Below are positions 9,775 through 16,647 of a stretch of 64,000 nucleotides of DNA, piece after piece. The position numbers were made by a program, and so were the translations under genes. A model generated the notes under the pieces. That model saw only the letters and a program-made list of their open reading frames with translations. It ran no database searches and was not told where the DNA came from. Position 1 is the first letter of the stretch. Every line of letters begins with the position of its first letter. The stretch comes from Providencia rettgeri (GTDB taxonomy: Bacteria > Pseudomonadota > Gammaproteobacteria > Enterobacterales > Enterobacteriaceae): positions 1,054,001 to 1,118,000 of the forward strand of contig NZ_CP096258.1 in the NCBI RefSeq assembly GCF_023205015.1, in the 5' to 3' direction.

Positions 9775-9938
9775 TTATGCAGCCATTTTGGTCGGCAGGC
9801 GTTGGTCTATCACATTTTGAATCACATTTAGCCGTTTCACATCTTCCAATGTAAAAAATTCCGCTCTATAAGCAGTCATGTGACCCCCTTAATAGTTAGC
9901 CTACGTGACGGACATCTTAACTTAGCCCAGAGTGGACA
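9775..9938 (-). mobile_element. Remnant of an insertion sequence end with transposase N-terminus
   Basis: The reverse strand has an apparent IS tip near 9938 (TGTCCACTCTGGGCTAAG), a ribosome site (AAGGGGGT) and an ATG at 9877-9879. A 34-residue reading follows: MTAYRAEFFTLEDVKRLNVI, then QNVIDQRLPTKMAA, then stop. The VKRLNVIQxVID..R pattern resembles the N-terminal helix-turn-helix of ISNCY/IS1202-type transposases. The rest of the transposase is missing; the break coincides with the scar-block boundary (CCTAATCGTTATG) at about 9779. The family call is tentative. Confidence 0.55.
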
Positions 9939-10001
9939 TTACTAAATTGGAGCCACAGCGTTGGATAGCTTAAGCACCTTTATGTTAAATTCAGACATTA
10001 A

Positions 10002-10922
10002 TTACTCTTTTTCTATGAAGTTTTTATTTAAGAAATCAATGCGCTTTTGGATATCTTCATAACCTAGTTGATAAGCTCTTTGATATAATTCGACAGCTTT
10101 TTCATAATTTTGGGGTACACCGAGTCCTTCCTCATACATTAATCCAAGATTTACCAATCCACTAAATTCATCTTTGCTAGCTGATTTTTGATAAAGTTCA
10201 ACCGCTTTATTGATATCGCGTTTTACGCCAAAACCATATTTATATAATAATCCCATAGAGTTCATAGCCACAGGATCACCTTTTTTTATGGCAATTTCAT
10301 AACATTTTATTGCTTCATCATATTTTTCTAAATTTCCATACAACATACCTAGCCGTGTAATCGCGTAATCATTACCTGATTGTATCGATTCCTTATACCA
10401 CTTCTCAGCCAACTCCGTATTTTTTTCTCCTCCAAGACCATCACTATATAAATCTCCCAGACTCATCATGGCATAACTGGAATTATGTTCTTTAATGGCT
10501 ATTTCATACATTTCTTTTGCTTTAACATAATCATGATTTAATTCATATAACATTCCTAAATTATTGTTTGCTGAGGATGAACCTAATTTTGCAGCTTTTA
10601 GATAAAGCTCAATAGCCTCTTCTTTTTTTCCTTGATCTTCTTTGAGCATAGCTAACAGATTAGTCCCTCTCGCACTGTTTTTATCCGCAAGTTGCTGATA
10701 AATTTCTTCTGCCTTTTCGAGATTTTTTTTCACACCAGTGCCCGTTTCATAAAAACGCCCCACCATAACTAAGGCATCGTCATCCCCTTTTTGAGCCAAG
10801 GTCTCACAGGCTGCAAAGTTCATTTCTTCGGGGATGCATTTAACCTCGGATTCAGCATGAGCCAATACAGGGTTGCATAAGACTAAGAATAAGGTGACGA
10901 CTGCGAATTTATTGTTTAACAT
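10002..10922 (-). CDS. Exported Sel1-like repeat protein
   Basis: A 306-aa protein with a signal peptide (about residues 1-23, MLNNKFAVVTLFLVLCNPVLA) followed by seven or more Sel1-like repeats of about 36 residues (patterns such as AMNSMGLLYKYGFGVKRDIN and GLVNLGLMYEEGLGVPQNYE). Sel1 proteins are helical scaffolds. Periplasmic versions next to type VI cassettes often act as immunity proteins, which is the inferred role here. The start is placed at the ATG at 10920-10922; a TTG two codons upstream fits the GTAGG ribosome site slightly better. It is divergent from hcp with only about 31 bp between the starts. Confidence 0.8.
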   Translation of the reverse strand: MLNNKFAVVTLFLVLCNPVLAHAESEVKCIPEEMNFAACETLAQKGDDDALVMVGRFYETGTGVKKNLEKAEEIYQQLADKNSARGTNLLAMLKEDQGKKEEAIELYLKAAKLGSSSANNNLGMLYELNHDYVKAKEMYEIAIKEHNSSYAMMSLGDLYSDGLGGEKNTELAEKWYKESIQSGNDYAITRLGMLYGNLEKYDEAIKCYEIAIKKGDPVAMNSMGLLYKYGFGVKRDINKAVELYQKSASKDEFSGLVNLGLMYEEGLGVPQNYEKAVELYQRAYQLGYEDIQKRIDFLNKNFIEKE

Positions 10923-10953
10923 AACCAAAATTTACCTACAAATGGACTTATTA

Positions 10954-11433
10954 ATGGCTAATTTAATCTATCTCACATTAGAAGGGAAACAACAAGGGTT
11001 GATATCACGTGGTTGTGGAACTCTGGATTCAATCGGAAATCGTTTTCAAATAGGGAAAGAAGACTCAATTTTTGTCACCGAATTAAACTTTTCCGTATCT
11101 CGAGCTCAAAACTTGTCGCATCAACCCGTAGAATTCACCAAACTGATAGATAAATCATCGCCGTTATTGTTAATTGCCGTTTCAAATAATGAAATCCTCA
11201 ATCTGGTTTTCGATTACTATCGCACAGCTCAAAATGGCGGAATTGAAAAATATTTCACGGTAAAATTAAACGAGGCCTCTATTGTTGACTACTCACACCA
11301 ATGCCCAAACAATATTTTACGTAATGATATTGAGCCTGAAGAGCGGCTGACGATTCGATATCGTGATATTACAACCGCTCAAATAATGGCGGGTACATCG
11401 GGCTACAGTATCTCCGATGATAGCGTCTTTTAA
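10954..11433 (+). CDS. hcp: Orphan Hcp, type VI secretion tube/effector-carrier protein (copy 1)
   Basis: A 159-aa Hcp-family protein: MANLIYLTLEGKQQGLISRG, IGNRFQIGKEDSIFVTEL, LIDKSSPLLLIAVSNNEILN, IEKYFTVKLNEASIVDYS and a terminal AGTSGYSISDDSVF. Hcp hexamers form the type VI inner tube and can carry small effectors. No tss structural genes lie in the window, so this is an orphan copy served by an apparatus elsewhere. The start at 10954 follows the family (MAN(L/I)IYLTL). No convincing ribosome site precedes it, unlike the second hcp at 15905. It overlaps the convergent gene at 11430 by 4 bp. Confidence 0.9.
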   Translation: MANLIYLTLEGKQQGLISRGCGTLDSIGNRFQIGKEDSIFVTELNFSVSRAQNLSHQPVEFTKLIDKSSPLLLIAVSNNEILNLVFDYYRTAQNGGIEKYFTVKLNEASIVDYSHQCPNNILRNDIEPEERLTIRYRDITTAQIMAGTSGYSISDDSVF

Positions 11434-12446
11434 TTTTTATACTTGTTGATTAAATGGCGAATTTCAGCAACAAAAGCATCATCACTCGCGGCATTGCTTG
11501 GGCTAGCCGCCAATGTGATTAACGGGCTTAATTCCTCTTCAACAAAATAATATGCCATGGTGATTTGACTCTTATCCATTGCATCATAGACGGCGCGATT
11601 TTTATTTTTTAGCCTTCTGGCCGCTTCAGACATTTTCTCAATCGTTCCATAACTGTATATAATCGTTGCCACGATAACGGTTCGACTTATCACCTTCTTA
11701 GGACCGCCGAACGGTTTAAAAAAAGACCGATGCTTTGAAACAATCGCGGCAACAATCCGAGTGATTATCGCAGTGACAATAAAATTACGAATTTTCGATT
11801 CGGTCATAACTTCAGCGCCAACGCCGATAGCAAAATTTTTAACTCCTACATCTATGTCCCGTTTGACATTAAATCTATCTTCAAAGTTAATTATTTGATT
11901 TTGATTAGATTGCGTCTTTACCATTTGAATATAATCAGATAATTTTTGTTTTCGCGTTGGTGGCATTTGGTTAACGATTGAGTCAATAATAATATTGACG
12001 ACCTCAGAAAGATTCTCATAGGGGTCATTAATAAATCGTAATAAATAAATCGCCTCAATATTTTCTTGCATGACTCGAGGATTTCTAGAAATTCGAGATT
12101 TAAGCAGAAAGTTCATTCCCATCAACGGAGGGGGCAAAACACCAAGATACGCAGCGGTATCTTCTATTCTTTTGACACCCTTAGCGGATGTCACACCGAA
12201 ATCTTCGACTCTTTTCACCCAGGGATTATTTAACGCATTATCAACAGTTGGGGGATTACCTTCACACCGATAATAAATCGATTCATCTAATCCTGTCGGG
12301 GGTAAGCAATCTTTTGAACGATTATGTGCATTCTGAAGCTCACGTTTTATTTTTTCAAAGATAGCGAACCGTTTTTTTTGGGCTTTATTTGCATCGATGA
12401 TTTGACCGTTATGACAGTAAAACCACTCTAAATCCCCACACTGCAT
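11430..12446 (-). CDS. Unknown protein, putative type VI effector linked to Hcp
   Basis: A 338-aa protein I do not recognise. The N-terminus is cysteine-rich (MQCGDLEWFYCHNG, later DCLPPTG and YRCEG). The middle is helical. Two hydrophobic stretches lie at about residues 224-243 (FIVTAIITRIVAAIVSKH) and 255-275 (ISRTVIVATIIYSYGTI), then charged helices. The ATG at 12444-12446 is preceded by GGGGGATTGT; a GTG at 12458 is an alternative. Its upstream DNA is homologous to the region upstream of the second hcp, so it may use a former hcp promoter. Two central hydrophobic segments suggest a membrane-targeting effector, by inference. Confidence 0.5.
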   Translation of the reverse strand: MQCGDLEWFYCHNGQIIDANKAQKKRFAIFEKIKRELQNAHNRSKDCLPPTGLDESIYYRCEGNPPTVDNALNNPWVKRVEDFGVTSAKGVKRIEDTAAYLGVLPPPLMGMNFLLKSRISRNPRVMQENIEAIYLLRFINDPYENLSEVVNIIIDSIVNQMPPTRKQKLSDYIQMVKTQSNQNQIINFEDRFNVKRDIDVGVKNFAIGVGAEVMTESKIRNFIVTAIITRIVAAIVSKHRSFFKPFGGPKKVISRTVIVATIIYSYGTIEKMSEAARRLKNKNRAVYDAMDKSQITMAYYFVEEELSPLITLAASPSNAASDDAFVAEIRHLINKYKN

Positions 12447-12581
12447 ACAATCCCCCACCTTATCCTTAAGTTAAACTTAAATCATAAATGAAAGAGAATT
12501 AAATGAATACATTTAACTTTGTATTTATTGATTACCATAAGACCCATTATGCTAAACGAGCAAGTTTAGAGAATAAAACAG

Positions 12582-13160
12582 CCCGTTAGACATCATAAAA
12601 CCGCCTCAGCGCGTTTTTAGCAACACTGAGATTGAATGCGAAAACACACTGAAATCGTAGAAAAACATAAACCTGTTTTGTGGTGATTAACGATTTAACC
12701 AACCAAGTCAACGCGGATGGTAACCGAATCAATTAGAAAAAAGACACTTGGTCATGTCTGTCTATTTGAGGGATAAAACTTTCTTCTACTATGCCAGATT
12801 AGCTTGTGAAAAATATTTAAAAGTTCATCCTGAAGCGCTTAGCTAGCGTCAGTACTTTATTATCAAAAATGCAAATGTCATAAAATAGGATCCTATTGCA
12901 TTAATTGACAATCGAATAAACACAGGCGGCTATAATTTTAGCCGCCTGTGAATTCTTATAGATGCATTTTAGGTAGTGCTTCTTTTTTGGTCTACTTACC
13001 CAACAAGTGCAAGAAGTGAATATGTTTTTCGTACTGATCAAGAATATCGTGAATGATTTGCTCTTTTGCCCAGCCCATAACATCGTAGTCTTGCCCACCT
13101 TCTTTTAAGTGAATTTCAGCGCGATAATAGCGTTGTTCTTCGCTCTTTTCATCATCACTT
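12582..13160. repeat. Segmental direct duplication, left copy
   Basis: About 580 bp nearly identical to 16069-16647, at a constant offset of 3487 bp (no indels noticed). It contains a terminator hairpin (12921-12950), part of the betT tail, and a 30-codon open frame (12754-12846, MSVYLRDKTFFYYARLACEK...) whose visible codons look unchanged in the other copy (16241-16333). Directly repeated, the two copies bracket the second Hcp cassette and could recombine. Homology extends further left, at lower identity, into the hcp upstream region. Apart from these elements no gene is seen in 12459-12990. Confidence 0.9.
12921..12950. terminator. Hairpin terminator after betT tail copy B
   Basis: CACAGGCGGCT and AGCCGCCTGTG pair as an 11-bp stem around an AT-rich loop. 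The hairpin sits about 40 bp beyond the betT-type stop codon and is identical to the one behind the intact betT at 16408. Confidence 0.8.
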
Positions 13161-13262
13161 TCTGTCCCCATACCTGCTAAAGCAAAGGCTGGTTGAATGT
13201 AGTAACAGGGGAGAAATTCATAGAAAAAGTTTATATCTTTGCCTAAATCGACTTCAAAGCTA
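12992..13262 (-). pseudogene. Duplicated 3' end of betT (copy B)
   Basis: The reverse strand encodes the terminal ~70-90 residues of BetT (HDILDQYEKYEKHIH-type end with HLLGK and the stop TAG at 12992-12994). Identity to the intact gene is very high near the stop. It then drops beyond about 13155 and disappears near 13262. There is no start codon. It extends further into betT than copy A, so the two scars arose from different breakpoints. Confidence 0.88.
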
Positions 13263-13365
13263 AATTACCAGTCCTTCCCACATGATTTAAATAACAGAGC
13301 AGTCGGTTTCTATATCTCAATTAGCAACAACGGCAATAATGCGAAGCTCAAGTTGTGTTTTAAAT

Positions 13366-13594
13366 TCATCGCAAATGGCAATATCACGTTAAATGCCGCT
13401 CGTGATATTGACTTGCAGTCGGCCAACCTTCAATCCACAGACAAGGTCATAGCGCTTTCAGGTCGTGATACTAAACTATCCTCAATTGCCGCCGTGCTAG
13501 AGCTCGAATTATTTTGAATACCAATTTGTTTTCGTCATATTTCGCATTGTGGCATTGTTGCTGGCACTGGCGTGCGGATATACCTAATCGTTAT
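13366..13594 (+). pseudogene. Internal fragment of tpsA plus repeat debris (scar block B)
   Basis: The stretch from CATCGCAAATGGCAATATC to GGTCGTGATACTAAACT matches bases 5829-5943 of tpsA. It continues through GAATTATTTTGAATA, TTCGTCATATTTCG and GGCGTGCGGATATACC to CCTAATCGTTATG, the same order as scar block A (9554-9779). The two blocks part company exactly after TAATCGTTATG. An open frame of about 90 codons across 13239-13517 is only this debris. Bases 13263-13365 are of unknown origin. Confidence 0.85.
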
Positions 13595-13658
13595 GTTTTT
13601 ATTGCTTTATGTGAAAAAAAATGGCTTACTAAAGTCAAATGCTACATAAGGAAATCAC

Positions 13659-14054
13659 ATGAAACGCAAAATGATCATGAGAATAATTGGGTCTGAACAG
13701 GAGATAATCACGAAAGATCTTTCAAATTCAAAAAATGATGCAGTCCTAATTAATTCAATTAGTTATTCTAGAGAAAAAGATGAAAATGGCACTCCAATTC
13801 TGCGATTGACGATTGATAAAGACTGGGATCATTCAACAGCCTCAATCTTTGACGCGATCAAAAACGATGAAAAAATAGATATTACGATTAAATATTTTAT
13901 TGAGGGGGAAGAACCTTCTATTATCAATTATAACAATGTCATTATTGACCGTATAAAATCGTTATTTTGTGCTGACGGATTCAATTTCGATGATAACCTT
14001 GCGATAAGACAAGGTAAACTGTATGAATTAATTCAAGTGATTTCATATAATTAA
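13659..14054 (+). CDS. Unknown small beta-rich protein, possible divergent Hcp-like fold
   Basis: A 131-aa protein starting at an ATG preceded by AAGGAAATCAC, a good ribosome site. It is not assigned to a family. The middle (LINSISYSREKDENGTPILR, LTIDKDWDHSTASIFDAIKN, DEKIDITIKYFIEGE) can be laid over Hcp: a strand before the x-Q-P/P site, then IDK-S-S-P-LL, then A-(V/I)-x-N-(D/N)-E with the following F-Y strand. The similarity is at the pattern level only, so a tail-tube/Hcp-like fold is a guess. It sits at the edge of scar block B, 50 bp before a small membrane protein gene and convergent with the Hcp-linked effector at 14470. It could be immunity, an adaptor or a relic Hcp variant. Confidence 0.55.
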   Translation: MKRKMIMRIIGSEQEIITKDLSNSKNDAVLINSISYSREKDENGTPILRLTIDKDWDHSTASIFDAIKNDEKIDITIKYFIEGEEPSIINYNNVIIDRIKSLFCADGFNFDDNLAIRQGKLYELIQVISYN

Positions 14055-14104
14055 ATTTATCAGTGGTATTCTATTGCCATCTTTTCATTACAAGAAAACT
14101 AATT

Positions 14105-14464
14105 ATGAATGATAATAAATCAGAAGAAATCATTAAAGAATTAAAAAAAGAGGATTTAGATAAATTATCTTTAATTTACTCCTCTAGAGAAAGGAATATG
14201 GATTTCCAAACATGGATATACAATCTATTTGTTAAAACAAAAATGTTGTTTCCATTTTTAATGGCATTCTCAATCAATGAAATATCCATCATTTTTTTAA
14301 CTGAAAAATACAAATTAATTTCTACATTAATATTAATCATCGCATATTCAATACCTATGTTAATAATTTTATTTATATATTCAATAATAAATAAAATACC
14401 TTTTGTTTTCTACCTAAAAATGAAAATAAAGTTATTTTTCAGATTGAAACCGTTCAAATTTTAA
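14105..14464 (+). CDS. Small membrane protein, candidate immunity factor
   Basis: A 119-aa protein starting at the ATG at 14105, weakly preceded by AAGAAAACT. The N-terminal 40 residues are charged (NKSEEIIKELKKEDLDKL). Two hydrophobic helices follow, around 57-74 (FPFLMAFSINEISIIFL) and 79-103 (LISTLILIIAYSIPMLIILF), then a lysine-rich tail. I do not recognise a family. It converges on the putative effector at 14470 with 5 bp between stops. Small membrane proteins beside effectors with hydrophobic cores are often immunity proteins, which is the inferred role. Confidence 0.5.
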   Translation: MNDNKSEEIIKELKKEDLDKLSLIYSSRERNMDFQTWIYNLFVKTKMLFPFLMAFSINEISIIFLTEKYKLISTLILIIAYSIPMLIILFIYSIINKIPFVFYLKMKIKLFFRLKPFKF

Positions 14465-14469
14465 AAAAA

Positions 14470-15426
14470 TCAATTGTTTTCATACTGTTCTAAAATTAAT
14501 TTAAACTTAGCAATTGAAGATCCAGCGGCAACGGCTAATAATATCTTGTTAGATGTATTAAGTTTTCTTTTATAATTTTCGCGAGTCCATCTAAAAATTC
14601 GAAAACCGGCATTATCAGGAAAAAGTCTTTCAAAAACAGTAACTCTTCTTAATCCACTCTGTGTTTCTGTTGGTAAGTTTCTTATTTGATTTCTTTTTTG
14701 TGGATCTACAACTTTATATGCTGCAAACCCCACATAAAGAGAAGTTATAAAATCCAGCTCATAATATACTTTTTTAGCAGTTACTTTATCCCCTCCAACA
14801 AGGTTAGCGCCTCGTTCTATACCTAAAAGTGTTATATTATCTCCTATATTAACTTTACCCTCTGTAAATTCATATACAATATCAGATAAGCCCTGATGAA
14901 TTTTCCCTCCTCCTATCCCCATACTTAATATTCCAGCGCCTTTCATTGTAGTACTACGTATTCTTGAACCAACTTTATATGTAAAAAAACCAGCAGCTGT
15001 TTGTAATGCACCACCAAGGATATCTCCTGTTTTTTCTCCATAAAAAGCCCATCCTTCACCTGAAAAACTCTTTGTCTCATTGTAGATATTTTTGTTTTTC
15101 TTTCTTAGTTCAGCATAAGCTAATTTTTCTGATTCATATTCGAGTTTAATTTCCTCAGTGTATTTATATATATCAGGCCAATTTCCTGTTGAACCTATGT
15201 TTTCTTTAACCCAATCCCTTGTGCCATCTATTCGTTGATGCCTAGCGTTGTTATTATATAAAGCAATATTAAAATCAGCTCGAATCAACCTTATCACTTC
15301 ATTTATTTCACTTCTGTAACCTTGTTTACAGTAGGGGTCGTCAAGAAAATACCTTGCAGATAACTCAGATATTTTTCTTAATTCATTTGCATACCATTCA
15401 AAGGTCTCTTCTGGGCTAGAGAACAT
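14470..15426 (-). CDS. Putative Hcp-linked type VI effector (DUF4225-like)
   Basis: A 318-aa protein translationally coupled to hcp: its ATG overlaps the hcp stop (TAATG) and is preceded by AAAGGAGCT. The N-terminal half is charged and helical (FEWYANELRKISELSARYF, YCKQGYRSEINEVIRL). A glycine-rich central core with hydrophobic stretches follows (GDILGGALQTAAGFFTYKVG, GAGILSMGIGGGKIHQGLSD), then YYELDFITSLYVGFAAYKVV. The ELD-x-x-x-S-LY segment after a GIERGANLV stretch recalls DUF4225 proteins, often found behind type VI components; that assignment is from memory and unsure. Coupling to hcp argues strongly for a cargo effector. An alternative start eight codons upstream (15447) is less likely. 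Confidence 0.6.
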   Translation of the reverse strand: MFSSPEETFEWYANELRKISELSARYFLDDPYCKQGYRSEINEVIRLIRADFNIALYNNNARHQRIDGTRDWVKENIGSTGNWPDIYKYTEEIKLEYESEKLAYAELRKKNKNIYNETKSFSGEGWAFYGEKTGDILGGALQTAAGFFTYKVGSRIRSTTMKGAGILSMGIGGGKIHQGLSDIVYEFTEGKVNIGDNITLLGIERGANLVGGDKVTAKKVYYELDFITSLYVGFAAYKVVDPQKRNQIRNLPTETQSGLRRVTVFERLFPDNAGFRIFRWTRENYKRKLNTSNKILLAVAAGSSIAKFKLILEQYENN

Positions 15427-15905
15427 TAAAAGCTCCTTTCTTCCCATATACTGTATGTACTAGTACCAGCAATAACATGCTCCCAGGTAACCGATTTAAA
15501 TCGAAACGATACAGACTCTTCTGGTTGGGCTTGATTGTGAGTAACAGAATTAGGATAAAAACAATTTAGGTCAACAATTGAGGCATCTGTCAGCTTTATT
15601 TTATAATATAGCTCTAACCCACCATTCATTGATGTTCTATAAAAAGCAAAGTCGCACGTTAATATCTCACTCGATGTTAATGCTTGAGAAAGTAGTGGGG
15701 AAGACTTATCAATTGGCTTACGAATACTAATAGGCTGAAAACTGACATTTTGATGCATCGATAAATTAGAAGATAATTCATGAATAAGGATTTCATCTTC
15801 ATGTCCCTTTTGATACTTATTCCCGATAGAATCTATCGTTGAGCATCCTTTCGAGATTAAACCTTGTTTATTTCCTTTTAGCGTAAGATAAATTATATTC
15901 GCCAT
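15426..15905 (-). CDS. hcp: Orphan Hcp, type VI secretion tube/effector-carrier protein (copy 2)
   Basis: A 159-aa Hcp protein (MANIIYLTLKGNKQGLISKG, GCSTIDSIGNKYQKGHEDEI, PIDKSSPLLSQALTSSEIL, AGTSTYSIWEERSF). It is the same length as copy 1 and similar throughout, differing mainly in the central loop. The start at 15903-15905 has a clear ribosome site (AAAGGGAATGCTTAAA). Its stop overlaps the start of the effector gene by one base, so the two form an operon. No other type VI structural genes are in the window. Confidence 0.93.
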   Translation of the reverse strand: MANIIYLTLKGNKQGLISKGCSTIDSIGNKYQKGHEDEILIHELSSNLSMHQNVSFQPISIRKPIDKSSPLLSQALTSSEILTCDFAFYRTSMNGGLELYYKIKLTDASIVDLNCFYPNSVTHNQAQPEESVSFRFKSVTWEHVIAGTSTYSIWEERSF

Positions 15906-16068
15906 TTTAAGCATTCCCTTTGTCATTAAAGTTCAATATAGATAGTTCACAATACCATACGCGTTACTTAAGTTAAATATCATAATTGAGCATAGGTTGC
16001 GTTTACCTTGATTTTAAAATTTCCATAAGACCTATTATGTTAAACAGGCGAACTTAGTGTCTAAAACA

Positions 16069-16647
16069 CCCGTTAGACATCATAAAACCGCCTCAGCGCG
16101 TTTTTAGCAACACTGGGATTGAATGCGAAAACACACTGAAATCGTAGAAAAACATAAACCTGTTTTGTGGTGATTAACGATTTAACCAACCAAGTCAACG
16201 CGGATGGTAACCGAATCAATTAGGAAAAAGACATTTGGTCATGTCTGTCTATTTGAGGGATAAAACTTTCTTCTACTATGCCAGATTAGCTTGTGAAAAA
16301 TATTTAAAAGTTCATCCTGAAGCGCTTAGCTAGCGTCAGTACTTTATTATCAAAAATGCAAATGTCATAAAATAGGATCCTATTGCATTAATAGACAATC
16401 GAATAAACACAGGCGGCTATAATTTTAGCCGCCTGTGAATTCTTATAGATGCATTTTAGGTAGTGCTTCTTTTTTGGTCTACTTACCCAACAAGTGCAAG
16501 AAGTGAATATGTTTTTCGTACTGGTCAAGAATATCGTGAATGATTTGCTCTTTTGCCCAGCCCATCACATCGTAGTCTTGCCCACCTTCTTTTAAGTGAA
16601 TTTCAGCGCGATAATAGCGTTGTTCTTCGCTCTTTTCTTCATCTGTT
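16069..16647. repeat. Segmental direct duplication, right copy
   Basis: Nearly identical to 12582-13160. This copy is continuous with the intact betT and is therefore probably the original. It includes the 30-codon open frame at 16241-16333 and the betT terminator hairpin. Apart from these no gene is seen between the second hcp and betT. Confidence 0.9.
16408..16437. terminator. betT terminator hairpin
   Basis: An 11-bp stem (CACAGGCGGCT / AGCCGCCTGTG) around an 8-base AT-rich loop, about 40 bp downstream of the betT stop codon on the reverse strand. Confidence 0.82.

Noticed and set aside
12901..13098. Reverse-strand open frame of 65 codons
   Set aside because: It is an out-of-frame reading of the duplicated betT tail and its terminator.
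13239..13696. Two open frames of 92 and 60 codons
   Set aside because: The first is the betT/tpsA scar debris read through. The second runs across intergenic repeat debris into the start of the real gene at 13659.
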